Positions 1 through 7,244 are shown, counted from the stretch's first letter. The stretch is DNA of 7,436 nucleotides from Candidatus Faecivivens stercorigallinarum (GCA_018715465.1 DVLN01000167.1:1-7436); one strand, 5' to 3'. Made by a program: numbers and translations. The notes: a model not told the origin generated them from the sequence alone.

Positions 1-1
1 C

Positions 2-805
2 AAGATTGTCTTTGTCATTCGTTATGATATTGAAAAGGACTTCCGTGAAGTGATTGGAAACCGCATTGAGCCGCTGTGTGAAAAGGCGGGCGTAAAATGT
101 GTATATGCATTTCAGGATATGCGTGATCTGCCGGAAGAAATTGAGCTTCCCGATGAGGTTTTTGCTCAGCGGAAAAAGCCCTGGGGAACCGGTCATGCGG
201 TATTGAGTTGCAGAGGATTGGTAAATGAACCGTTTGCCGTCATCAATGCGGATGACTACTATGGGAAAGAGGCATTTGTCCAGCTGTGCCGCTTCCTGAA
301 GGAAGACAGCGTGGACAATCCCACCCATTATGCAATGGCGGGCTTTATCCTTAAAAATACCCTCAGTGACAATGGTGGCGTAACGAGAGGAATCTGCTCG
401 GTGGATGAAAACGGCTGTCTGACCGATGTGCTGGAGACGACCGGCATTGTTAAGACTGAAACCGGTGCCGAGGCAAACGGTGTCGCCCTTGACCCGGAAG
501 CGGTGGTTTCAATGAACATGTGGGGGCTGACGCCGGCATTTATTGAGCTGCTGAAAGAAGGGTTCATCTCCTTTTTGCAGGAAGATGCGGACAAGCTGGT
601 CAAAAAGGAGTATCTGTTGCCGATTTATATTGACCAGCTATTAAAAGAAGGCAAAGTGTCGGTCCGGGTACTGCCGACTGCCGATACCTGGTTTGGTATT
701 ACATATAAAGAGGACAAACCAGCTGTCGCAAAAGCATTTGAAGAGTTATATCAAAAGGGCGTTTATCGGGATGAACTGTTTTCCGATTTGCAGGATGTGC
801 GGTGA
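2..805 (+). CDS. Sugar-phosphate nucleotidyltransferase, 5' end missing
   Basis: The reading frame is open to the left edge, so the gene starts outside the window; 267 codons are visible. It resembles the NTP_transferase (GT-A fold) family that joins a nucleoside triphosphate to a sugar-1-phosphate and releases pyrophosphate. Visible family features, numbered from the first full codon, are the PWGTGHAV stretch (about 60-67), which fits the base/sugar-binding region, and INADDYYG (81-88), whose Asp pair would hold the metal and nucleotide. A TWFGITYKED segment lies near the end. The usual N-terminal glycine-rich GxGxR loop is not seen and should lie in the roughly 45 residues cut off. An in-frame GTG at 50 is internal, because homologous-looking sequence continues upstream. 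The sugar and nucleotide cannot be told from sequence. It heads the visible part of an operon with vanZ-like, glmM and glmS, which suggests an envelope sugar role. The family call is firm; substrate is unknown. Confidence 0.85.
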   Translation, partial: KIVFVIRYDIEKDFREVIGNRIEPLCEKAGVKCVYAFQDMRDLPEEIELPDEVFAQRKKPWGTGHAVLSCRGLVNEPFAVINADDYYGKEAFVQLCRFLKEDSVDNPTHYAMAGFILKNTLSDNGGVTRGICSVDENGCLTDVLETTGIVKTETGAEANGVALDPEAVVSMNMWGLTPAFIELLKEGFISFLQEDADKLVKKEYLLPIYIDQLLKEGKVSVRVLPTADTWFGITYKEDKPAVAKAFEELYQKGVYRDELFSDLQDVR

Positions 806-1281
806 TGAATGATCAGACTGAAAAAAAGGACATGATCCGTATGTTCTTTATTCTGTGGAGCATTACGGTGATGACTGCGATTTTTATATTTTCTGCTCAG
901 AAGGGTGAAACATCCGGTGCCCTGAGCGGGGGATTGCTGCGCCTGCTGCTGGGATGGCTGGGCATTGACGGCCCGGCGGAGCTGATTGATTTGCTTCATC
1001 TGCTGCTGCGAAAATTCGCCCATTTTTCCATCTACGCCCTGTTGGGTGTGGGGGTGATGGGAACAGCCCTGACCTTTACGGGCAGGGGGTGGAAAAAGTT
1101 TTTGCTGGTGCTGGTGATCTGTGCCGGATACGCGGTAACCGACGAATTTCATCAGCTGTTTGTCGGTGAAAGGTGTGGCAGCCCGCTGGATGTGCTGCTG
1201 GACAGCTGCGGCGCAGCGTGCGGATGCGGCGTTACAATGGTGGTCTGGTATATCTGCAGCCGGATAAACCGCAAGCGATAA
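805..1281 (+). CDS. VanZ-family membrane protein
   Basis: A small integral membrane protein of 158 residues with about four hydrophobic segments (roughly 13-31, 71-91, 98-118 and 129-151). VanZ-family marks are present: a FSAQKGETSG segment just after the first membrane helix (29-38), LRKFAHFSIYALLG (68-81), and TDEFHQLFVGERCGSPLDVLLD (112-133) holding the conserved Asp-Glu-His-Gln and Asp residues. Enterococcal VanZ is known to give low-level teicoplanin resistance by an unclear mechanism; most chromosomal relatives have no assigned function, so resistance should not be assumed. The ATG at 805 overlaps the upstream TGA by one base and sits 9 bases after a weak AGGA (792-795); a GTG at 802 is an alternative start adding one residue. 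The overlap implies translational coupling with the nucleotidyltransferase, and glmM follows after 20 bases. Its place before glmM/glmS suggests an envelope role, which is inference. Confidence 0.85.
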   Translation: MNDQTEKKDMIRMFFILWSITVMTAIFIFSAQKGETSGALSGGLLRLLLGWLGIDGPAELIDLLHLLLRKFAHFSIYALLGVGVMGTALTFTGRGWKKFLLVLVICAGYAVTDEFHQLFVGERCGSPLDVLLDSCGAACGCGVTMVVWYICSRINRKR

Positions 1282-1285
1282 AATT

Positions 1286-1291
1286 GAGGAG
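1286..1291 (+). promoter_or_regulatory. Ribosome binding site of glmM
   Basis: GAGGAG lies 10 bases before the ATG at 1302. It settles the glmM start there. The frame is open further upstream to about 1173, but that stretch overlaps the vanZ-like gene and encodes no mutase sequence. Confidence 0.8.
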
Positions 1292-1301
1292 AGAGAAAAT
1301 C

Positions 1302-2693
1302 ATGGGCAGATATTTTGGAACAGACGGCTTCCGCGGTGAAGCCAATGTCAATCTGACCGCTGACCATGCGTATAAGGTCGGACGGTTTCTTGGCTGGTAC
1401 TACACCGAAACCAAACGCCGTGCAGGCGACGACAGCCCGGCAAAGGTGGTCATCGGCAAGGATACCAGACGTTCCAGTTATATGTTTGAGTATGCGCTGG
1501 TTGGTGGTCTGGTTGCTTCGGGCGCAGATGCTTACCTGCTGCATGTAACGACAACCCCTTCGGTCGCTTATCTGGCAAGGGTGGACGATTTCGACTGCGG
1601 TATTATGATTTCCGCTTCCCACAACCCTTATTTTGATAATGGTATCAAGCTGATCAACGGACGCGGCGAAAAGATGGATGAAGAAACCATCAGGCTGGTT
1701 GAGGATTATCTGGACGGAAAACTCGAACTGTTTGGCGAAAGATGGGAAGAAGTCCCCTTTGCTCATAAAGATCAGATCGGACGGACGGTTGACTATGTTT
1801 CAGGGCGCAACCGGTATATTGGTTATCTGATTTCGCTTGGGATTTACAGTTTCAAGGACAAGAAGGTTGCGCTCGACTGCGCAAACGGCAGCGCATGGAA
1901 TATTGCCAAATCGGTATTTGATGCACTTGGGGCAAAGACCCTGGTCATTAACGCGGCACCCAACGGTATCAATATCAACAACAATGCCGGTTCGACCCAT
2001 ATCGAGGGTTTGCAAAAATTTGTCGTGGAAAATGGCTGCGACGTCGGGTTTGCCTATGACGGAGATGCTGACCGATGCCTTTGTGTCGACGAACAGGGGA
2101 ATGTCGTGACCGGCGACCATATCCTGTACATTTATGCAAAATACATGCAGAAACGTCACAAGCTGATTCCCAATACCGTTGTCACGACCGTGATGAGCAA
2201 TTTCGGGCTGTATAAGGCGTTTGACGAAGCCGGCATCGGTTACGCCAAAACGGCGGTCGGGGACAAGTATGTCTACGAATATATGACCCGGAACGACTGC
2301 CGGATCGGCGGCGAACAGTCGGGGCATATCATTTTTTCCAAGTACGCCAGCACCGGCGACGGTATCCTGACCAGCCTGAAAGTGATGGAAGCGCTGATTG
2401 CCAGCAAGAAAAAGATGTCCCAATTGTCGGAGGGATTCAGTTTTTACCCGCAGGTGCTCGAAAACGTCCGGGTACAAGATAAAGCAGCTGCGCAAAATGA
2501 CCCGGATGTGCAGGCAGCAGTCCGGGAAGTCGCAGAAAAACTCGGCAGCAGCGGACGGGTGCTGGTGCGTGAATCGGGAACCGAACCGCTGATCCGCGTA
2601 ATGGTAGAAGCGGAGAATCGTGACACCTGTCAGGAATGTGTTGACCAGATTGTCGATGTCATTCGGAGCAGAGGTCATGCAATCAAATCATGA
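1302..2693 (+). CDS. glmM: Phosphoglucosamine mutase GlmM
   Basis: Converts glucosamine-6-phosphate to glucosamine-1-phosphate in the cytoplasm, the second dedicated step to UDP-GlcNAc. The protein has 463 residues, close to or slightly longer than the usual 445-450. It begins MGRYFGTDGFRG, the typical GlmM N-terminus. The active-site loop is SASHNP with the phosphorylated serine at Ser106, followed by the GlmM-type YFDNGIKL. The Mg-binding loop DGDADR is at 253-258, the sugar-binding loop GGEQSGH at 336-342, and the phosphate-binding loop RESGTEPLIRVMVE at 423-436. The GEQSGH and RESGTEP forms are those of GlmM rather than of phosphoglucomutase/phosphomannomutase. All four alpha-D-phosphohexomutase domains appear complete. 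glmS follows after 19 bases, so consecutive enzymes of one pathway are made together. The next enzyme, GlmU, is not in the window. GlmM is normally activated by phosphorylation of the active-site serine. Confidence 0.97.
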   Translation: MGRYFGTDGFRGEANVNLTADHAYKVGRFLGWYYTETKRRAGDDSPAKVVIGKDTRRSSYMFEYALVGGLVASGADAYLLHVTTTPSVAYLARVDDFDCGIMISASHNPYFDNGIKLINGRGEKMDEETIRLVEDYLDGKLELFGERWEEVPFAHKDQIGRTVDYVSGRNRYIGYLISLGIYSFKDKKVALDCANGSAWNIAKSVFDALGAKTLVINAAPNGININNNAGSTHIEGLQKFVVENGCDVGFAYDGDADRCLCVDEQGNVVTGDHILYIYAKYMQKRHKLIPNTVVTTVMSNFGLYKAFDEAGIGYAKTAVGDKYVYEYMTRNDCRIGGEQSGHIIFSKYASTGDGILTSLKVMEALIASKKKMSQLSEGFSFYPQVLENVRVQDKAAAQNDPDVQAAVREVAEKLGSSGRVLVRESGTEPLIRVMVEAENRDTCQECVDQIVDVIRSRGHAIKS

Positions 2694-2696
2694 GTA

Positions 2697-2703
2697 AAAG
2701 GAG
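2697..2703 (+). promoter_or_regulatory. Ribosome binding site of glmS
   Basis: AAAGGAG lies 9 bases before the ATG at 2713. It occupies most of the 19-base glmM-glmS gap. The start is also fixed by the need for Cys2 directly after Met1 as the catalytic nucleophile of the mature enzyme. Confidence 0.85.
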
Positions 2704-2712
2704 CGAGCAATT

Positions 2713-4581
2713 ATGTGTGGAATCGTAGGTTATACCGGGTATCAGCAGGCGGCCGGTATTCTGCTGGAAGGCCTTTCCAGACTGGAATACAGAGGTTATG
2801 ACTCGGCAGGGATCGCAGTACGGGACGGCGAGGACCTTGCGCAGGTCGTCAAGGCAACCGGCAGGCTCAAAAACCTGTATGAAAAGACGGACGGCGGCAA
2901 TTCACTTGCCGGCTGCTGCGGCATCGGCCATACCCGTTGGGCGACCCACGGCGAACCTTCCCAGACCAATGCCCACCCCCATGTCAGCGGAAACTGCACC
3001 GGTTCCGGTTCGGGTGCGGTTGAGTCGGAAGTTGTCGGTGTACATAACGGCATTATCGAAAACTATGCCGAGCTCAGGGAAAAACTCTCCAAACATGGCT
3101 ATCAGTTCTACAGCCAGACCGATACCGAAGTAGTTATCAAGCTGGTGGACTACTACTATAAAAAGTACGGCATCGGCCCGATTGACGCGATCGCCAAAAC
3201 GATGGTTCGGGTCAGAGGCTCTTATGCACTGGAACTGATGTTTAAGGACCATCCGGGTGAAATCTGGGTCGCAAGAAAAGACAGCCCGATGATTATCGGC
3301 GTCCAAGACGGCGAAACCTATGTCGCGTCCGACGTCCCGGCAATCCTCAAGTATACCAGGAACGTTTATTATATCGGCAACCTTGAGTTTGCAAAGCTGA
3401 CCCCCGGTGAAGCGCACTTCTATAACCTCGATGGTGAGGAAATCGAAAAGGAAACCACCGAAATCACCTTTTCTGCGGAAGCAGCTGAAAAGGGCGGCTA
3501 TGAGCATTTTATGATCAAGGAAATCCACGAACAGCCCAAAGCTGTCCGGGATACCTTGCACAGCGTCCTTAAAGACGGCAAACTGGATCTCAGCACAGTC
3601 GGCCTGAGCGATGATGAGATTCGGAACATCCAGGATATCACCATTGTCGCCTGCGGTTCAGCATGGCACGCCGGGATGACCTGCCAGTATGTGATGGAAG
3701 ACCTCGCGCGGATCCCGGTCCGGGTGGAGCTGGCGAGCGAATTCCGTTACCGTAAGCCGATCCTGCATCCGGGGATGCTGGTCATCGTCATCAGCCAGTC
3801 GGGCGAAACGGCGGATAGCCTCGCTGCACTCCGGCTCGCCAAAGAGAACGGACTGAAGACCCTCGGCATCGTCAACGTGGTCGGCAGCTCGATTGCCAGG
3901 GAAGCGGACAACGTCTTCTATACCGTCGCCGGCCCTGAGATCGCGGTTGCGACCACCAAGGCGTACAGCGCCCAGCTGATGGCCGGGTACTGCCTTGCGG
4001 TGCAGTTCGGCATGGTCAGAGGTACAATCAGCGAAGCGGATTATGCACATTATATCGCCGAGCTTGAGACGATCCCCGATAAGATCGAAAAGGTGCTGGA
4101 GGACAAGGAGCGGATGCAGTGGTTTGCTTCCAAATATGCCGGCGCCCACGATATCTTCTTCATTGGCCGCGGTATCGATTACGCCATCAGCCTGGAAGGC
4201 AGTCTCAAGCTCAAGGAGATCAGCTATATCCATTCGGAGGCATACGCTGCCGGTGAACTCAAGCACGGCACCATCAGCCTTGTGGAGGATGGTACGCTGG
4301 TCATCGGCCTGCTGACCCAAAGCGCCCTCTATGAAAAGATGATGAGCAATATGGTTGAGTGCAAGGCCCGCGGAGCCTACCTGATGGGGCTGACTGTTTA
4401 CGGGAAGTATGAGACGGAAGACCAGGTTGACTTTACCGTCTATATTCCAAAGGTGGATGAACACTTTATCGGAAGCCTGTCGGTCGTTCCGCTCCAGCTG
4501 CTGGGGTATTATGTCTCGGTTGCAAAGGGTCTCGACGTTGATAAGCCCAGAAATCTCGCAAAGAGTGTAACGGTAGAATAA
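2713..4581 (+). CDS. glmS: Glutamine-fructose-6-phosphate aminotransferase GlmS
   Basis: Makes glucosamine-6-phosphate from fructose-6-phosphate and glutamine, the committing step of amino-sugar synthesis, in the cytoplasm. The protein has 622 residues against about 600-610 usually. The N-terminal glutaminase domain starts MCGIVGYTGY, with Cys2 as nucleophile after Met removal; RWATHGEPS (75-83), HNGIIENY (111-118) and Asp137 complete the glutamine site. Two SIS sugar-isomerase domains follow: the first carries ACGSAWHAG (313-321), SEFRYRKP (342-349) and SQSGETADSL (361-370), the second KEISYIHSEAYAAGELKHG (501-519). Glu502, His518 and Lys617 match E. coli Glu488, His504 and Lys603 at identical spacing. 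The C-terminal KPRNLAKSVTVE closes the active site as in the family. An apparent Gly/Ser-rich insertion of about 10-12 residues lies at 91-110 between the HPH and HNG motifs. It is last in the rightward operon, directly before a terminator, and has no room for a glmS ribozyme in front. Confidence 0.98.
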   Translation: MCGIVGYTGYQQAAGILLEGLSRLEYRGYDSAGIAVRDGEDLAQVVKATGRLKNLYEKTDGGNSLAGCCGIGHTRWATHGEPSQTNAHPHVSGNCTGSGSGAVESEVVGVHNGIIENYAELREKLSKHGYQFYSQTDTEVVIKLVDYYYKKYGIGPIDAIAKTMVRVRGSYALELMFKDHPGEIWVARKDSPMIIGVQDGETYVASDVPAILKYTRNVYYIGNLEFAKLTPGEAHFYNLDGEEIEKETTEITFSAEAAEKGGYEHFMIKEIHEQPKAVRDTLHSVLKDGKLDLSTVGLSDDEIRNIQDITIVACGSAWHAGMTCQYVMEDLARIPVRVELASEFRYRKPILHPGMLVIVISQSGETADSLAALRLAKENGLKTLGIVNVVGSSIAREADNVFYTVAGPEIAVATTKAYSAQLMAGYCLAVQFGMVRGTISEADYAHYIAELETIPDKIEKVLEDKERMQWFASKYAGAHDIFFIGRGIDYAISLEGSLKLKEISYIHSEAYAAGELKHGTISLVEDGTLVIGLLTQSALYEKMMSNMVECKARGAYLMGLTVYGKYETEDQVDFTVYIPKVDEHFIGSLSVVPLQLLGYYVSVAKGLDVDKPRNLAKSVTVE

Positions 4582-4591
4582 TCAGTATAAC

Positions 4592-4628
4592 AAATCCCGC
4601 CCTCGGAAATGTCCGGGAGCGGGATTTT
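4592..4628 (+). terminator. Intrinsic terminator after glmS, perhaps bidirectional
   Basis: AAATCCCGC (4592-4600) pairs perfectly with GCGGGATTT (4619-4627). After a C/A mismatch, CTCGG (4602-4606) pairs with CCGGG (4613-4617, one T-G pair), leaving a 6-base loop. The stem begins 10 bases after the glmS stop and ends in a short T run (4625-4628) followed by AAAA. The T run is short, but the stem is strong. The leftward epimerase gene ends 34 bases to the right, so the same hairpin may also stop that transcript, although its T-rich tail in that direction (ATTTGTTAT) is weaker. Confidence 0.85.
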
Positions 4629-4661
4629 AAAACAGAACAAATGTATAAACGTATACTTGGG

Positions 4662-5729
4662 TTACAGATAAAATTCCCTGTACCACTGTGCAAATTTGCG
4701 CAGGCCTTCCCGCAGGCTGGTGGAAGGTTTAAATCCGAAATCCTCTTCCAGCGCGGTGGTATCCGCATAGGTAACCGGAACATCGCCCGGCTGCATCGGG
4801 ACAAGCTGCTTGTGTGCTTCAAAGTCGTAATCCTGCGGCAGGACACCGGCTGCAGTCAGTTCTTCCTGCAAAATCTGCACAAAGTCCAGCAGGTTTTCCG
4901 GCTGGTTATTCCCGATATTATAGACGGCATAGGGCGGAACCGGCAGTCCATCCTCGCCGTTTTTCTTTTCAGGAGCAGCCTGCATCACCCGTTTGACTCC
5001 TTCGACAATATCGTCCACATAGGTGAAATCACGCTTGCAGTTACCGTAGTTGAAAATCTGGATGGTGTCTCCTTTGAGCAGCTTGTTGGTAAAGCCAAAG
5101 TACGCCATGTCCGGGCGTCCAGCTGGTCCGTAAACGGTAAAGAATCGCAGACCGGTTGAAGGAATATTGTACAGCTTACTGTAAGCGTGCGCCATCAGCT
5201 CATTGCTCTTTTTGGTGGCAGCGTACAGCGAAACAGGGCTGTCCACCTTATCATCGGTTGAATAGGGAATCTTTTTGTTTGAACCATAAACCGAGCTGGA
5301 GGAAGCGTAGACCAGATGCTCAACCGGATGGTTGCGGCAAGCTTCCAAAATGTTGTAAAATCCAATCAGATTGGATTCGATGTAAACATCCGGGTTGGTG
5401 ATCGAGTAGCGAACGCCTGCCTGTGCCGCCAGATTGACGACAACAGCCGGCTGTTCATCAGCAAAAATCTGCTCAATTAGTGATTTATCTGCAATCGAGC
5501 CTTTGATAAATTTCCAGCCCGATTGGGATTCGGTTGCCTGTTTTTCAATCATTGCCAGACGGTATTCCTTGATGGAAACATCGTAGTAGTCGTTCATGTT
5601 GTCAATGCCGATGATGCGGATATTTTCGACCGTCTTCATCAGCTCCAGCACCAGGTTTGCGCCGATGAACCCGGCTGCTCCGGTGACAAAAATCGTCTTG
5701 CCGCTCAGGGTTACATTCTGTGTTTTCAT
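4662..5729 (-). CDS. UDP-glucuronate 4-epimerase (SDR family)
   Basis: Predicted to interconvert UDP-glucuronate and UDP-galacturonate using bound NAD. The 355-residue protein is an extended short-chain dehydrogenase. The Rossmann motif TGAAGFIG is at 16-23 and the cofactor-associated NLAAQAGVRYS at 99-109. The YASSSSVYG strand (141-149) provides the catalytic serine, and Tyr169 and Lys173 form the YxxxK pair. RFFTVYGPAGRPDMA (195-209) is the form typical of the UDP-glucuronate 4-epimerases of capsule and LPS loci rather than of GalE. NYGNCKRDFTYVDDIVEG (227-244) is also family-like. The start at 5729 is chosen because AAGGAG sits 9 bases upstream; the frame stays open to 5792, but that part lies inside the dehydrogenase gene. 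It follows the UDP-glucose dehydrogenase by 13 bases and would use its product. A different UDP-sugar substrate, such as UDP-GlcNAc, is possible but less likely given the motif and the neighbour. Confidence 0.9.
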   Translation of the reverse strand: MKTQNVTLSGKTIFVTGAAGFIGANLVLELMKTVENIRIIGIDNMNDYYDVSIKEYRLAMIEKQATESQSGWKFIKGSIADKSLIEQIFADEQPAVVVNLAAQAGVRYSITNPDVYIESNLIGFYNILEACRNHPVEHLVYASSSSVYGSNKKIPYSTDDKVDSPVSLYAATKKSNELMAHAYSKLYNIPSTGLRFFTVYGPAGRPDMAYFGFTNKLLKGDTIQIFNYGNCKRDFTYVDDIVEGVKRVMQAAPEKKNGEDGLPVPPYAVYNIGNNQPENLLDFVQILQEELTAAGVLPQDYDFEAHKQLVPMQPGDVPVTYADTTALEEDFGFKPSTSLREGLRKFAQWYREFYL

Positions 5730-5738
5730 TGAATCTCT

Positions 5739-5744
5739 CTCCTT
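5739..5744 (-). promoter_or_regulatory. Ribosome binding site overlapping the dehydrogenase stop codon
   Basis: On the minus strand the stop codon of the dehydrogenase is part of TAAGGAG; the AAGGAG lies 9 bases before the epimerase ATG. Ribosomes ending the first gene stand on the binding site of the second, so the two are probably translationally coupled. The site also decides the epimerase start against the longer open frame. Confidence 0.8.
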
Positions 5745-7221
5745 AATCCCGTCTGAACAGGTCACGGGTATATACCTTTTCTTCCACATCATCCAGACAG
5801 CTGTCGTAGCGGTTGGCGATAATGCACTGGCTCATCTGCTTGAACGCCTGCAAATCATTGACAACCTCACTGCCAAAGAAAGTGGTGCCGTTTTCCAGCG
5901 TCGGCTCGAAGATAATAACCTTTGCACCTTTTGCCTTGATACGCTTCATAACGCCCTGAATTGAGGACTGCCGGAAGTTGTCCGAATTGCTCTTCATCGT
6001 CAGCCGGTAAACGCCGACAACCACTTCCTTTTCTTTTGCCACATTCCAGCTGTCGTTAGCCTGATAGGCTCCGGCAATTTCCAGCACACGGTCGGCGATA
6101 AAGTCCTTGCGGGTACGGTTACTTTCGACAATCGCCGTCATCATATTCTGGGGAACATCGTTATAGTTTGCAAGCAGCTGCTTAGTGTCCTTTGGCAAAC
6201 AGTATCCTCCGTAACCAAAGGAAGGGTTATTGTAGTGGTTGCCAATACGCGGGTCGAGACAAACACCATCGATAATATCCTTGGTATTCAGATTCTTTAT
6301 CTCAGCGTAGGTGTCCAATTCATTGAAATAGCTGACGCGCAGTGCCAAATAAGTGTTGGCAAACAGCTTGACCGCTTCCGCTTCGGTAAAGCCCATAAAC
6401 AGGGTATCGATTTCTTCTTTGATAGCACCCTGATGCAAAAGAGCAGCGAAAGTGTGTGCCGCTTCTACCAGCCGTTCATCCCCTAGATCAGTGCCAACAA
6501 TAATCCGGCTGGGGTAGAGGTTATCGTAAAGTGCCTTGGATTCTCGCAGAAACTCCGGGCTGAATAGGATGTTTGAAGTCTTGTACTTTTCTCTGACCAA
6601 CTGGGTATAGCCGACCGGAATGGTGGACTTGATGACCATGATGGCGTCAGGATTGACCTTCAAAACAAGCTCGATGACCGACTCGACTGCCGACGTGTCA
6701 AAGTAGTTTTTCTTGGAATCGTAGTTGGTGGGAGCGGCGATGACGACAAAATCTGCCTCTTTATAGGCTGCTTCGCCGTCCAGCGTTGCGGTCAGATTCA
6801 GATCCTTTTCTGCCAGATACTTTTCAATATAATCATCCTGAATAGGGGATTTTTTATTGTTAATCAGTTCCACCTTTATCGGAACAATATCCACCGCTAT
6901 GACCGGATTGTGCTGGGCAAGCAGCGTTGCAATCGACAGCCCGACATATCCTGTACCTGCCACTGCGATTTTATAAGGCGGCAGGGAAGGTTTTCCCGTC
7001 GCTTTTTCAGGAGCAAAAAGCAGCTCTTCCCAGTCAAATCCCAACACTTCACCCAACGCTTCCACCTGGGCGACAGACGGTGTAAAATCCTCTGATTCCA
7101 GTCGGGAAATCAGCGCACGGTTGATGCCGGTCTGGTCGGCCAGCTGCTGCTGGGTAAGACAGCTCTGTTTGCGTTTTTCAACGACCAACTGTGCCAGTCG
7201 TTTGATGGACATTTTTTTCAT
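5743..7221 (-). CDS. UDP-glucose 6-dehydrogenase with N-terminal XRE helix-turn-helix domain
   Basis: Predicted to oxidise UDP-glucose to UDP-glucuronate with two NAD. The protein has 492 residues. Residues 8-69 form a canonical XRE/Cro helix-turn-helix: LTQQQLADQTGINRALISRLE (22-42) holds the two helices, with the usual trailing helices up to EELL. A short linker (about 70-83) leads to a HasB-like dehydrogenase: NAD motif GTGYVG (89-94), substrate region SPEFLRESKALYDNLYPSR (221-239), EAVKLFANTYLALRVSYFNEL (282-302) with Lys285 and Asn289, and catalytic Cys341 in FGYGGYCLPKD (335-345). Lys285, Asn289 and Cys341 are each 81 positions beyond Lys204, Asn208 and Cys260 of the Streptococcus pyogenes enzyme, so the enzyme looks complete and the added part is the DNA-binding domain. 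AAGGA (7232-7236) lies 10 bases before the start at 7221; a Met at codon 4 is an alternative with poorer spacing. No ATG, GTG or TTG codon lies in the linker. It is the first gene of a two-gene leftward operon and may regulate its own promoter, which is inference. Confidence 0.93.
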   Translation of the reverse strand: MKKMSIKRLAQLVVEKRKQSCLTQQQLADQTGINRALISRLESEDFTPSVAQVEALGEVLGFDWEELLFAPEKATGKPSLPPYKIAVAGTGYVGLSIATLLAQHNPVIAVDIVPIKVELINNKKSPIQDDYIEKYLAEKDLNLTATLDGEAAYKEADFVVIAAPTNYDSKKNYFDTSAVESVIELVLKVNPDAIMVIKSTIPVGYTQLVREKYKTSNILFSPEFLRESKALYDNLYPSRIIVGTDLGDERLVEAAHTFAALLHQGAIKEEIDTLFMGFTEAEAVKLFANTYLALRVSYFNELDTYAEIKNLNTKDIIDGVCLDPRIGNHYNNPSFGYGGYCLPKDTKQLLANYNDVPQNMMTAIVESNRTRKDFIADRVLEIAGAYQANDSWNVAKEKEVVVGVYRLTMKSNSDNFRQSSIQGVMKRIKAKGAKVIIFEPTLENGTTFFGSEVVNDLQAFKQMSQCIIANRYDSCLDDVEEKVYTRDLFRRD

Positions 7222-7231
7222 GACATATCAT

Positions 7232-7236
7232 TCCTT
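7232..7236 (-). promoter_or_regulatory. Ribosome binding site of the HTH-dehydrogenase gene
   Basis: AAGGA on the minus strand, 10 bases before the ATG at 7221. Its spacing favours this ATG over the in-frame ATG three codons further in. It shows that translation begins ahead of the helix-turn-helix domain. Confidence 0.75.
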
Positions 7237-7244
7237 CTCGACAC

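Noticed and set aside
805..1281. Calling the VanZ-family gene a glycopeptide resistance determinant
   Set aside because: No vanA/vanH/vanX genes are nearby, and most VanZ-family proteins are chromosomal and uncharacterised. Family membership alone does not support a resistance call.
1800..2678. Long open frame on the minus strand opposite glmM (292 codons)
   Set aside because: It is antisense to a clearly real glmM, has no recognisable domain, and is explained by codon bias of the true gene.
3658..4464. Long open frame on the minus strand opposite glmS (268 codons)
   Set aside because: Antisense to the conserved SIS domains of glmS, with no family resemblance and no convincing ribosome binding site.
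4643..4656. Small inverted repeat GTATA-AACG-TATAC just after the epimerase stop
   Set aside because: Only 5 AT-rich pairs with a 4-base loop and no T run; too weak to call a terminator or operator.
5730..5792. N-terminal extension of the epimerase to an earlier ATG
   Set aside because: It overlaps the end of the dehydrogenase gene, encodes no family sequence, and the AAGGAG site at 5739-5744 points to the ATG at 5729.
6972..7221. Separate small HTH gene ahead of an independent dehydrogenase gene
   Set aside because: The frame is continuous with no stop, and the linker has no ATG, GTG or TTG with a ribosome binding site ahead of KIAVAGTGYVG. One fused protein is the simpler reading.
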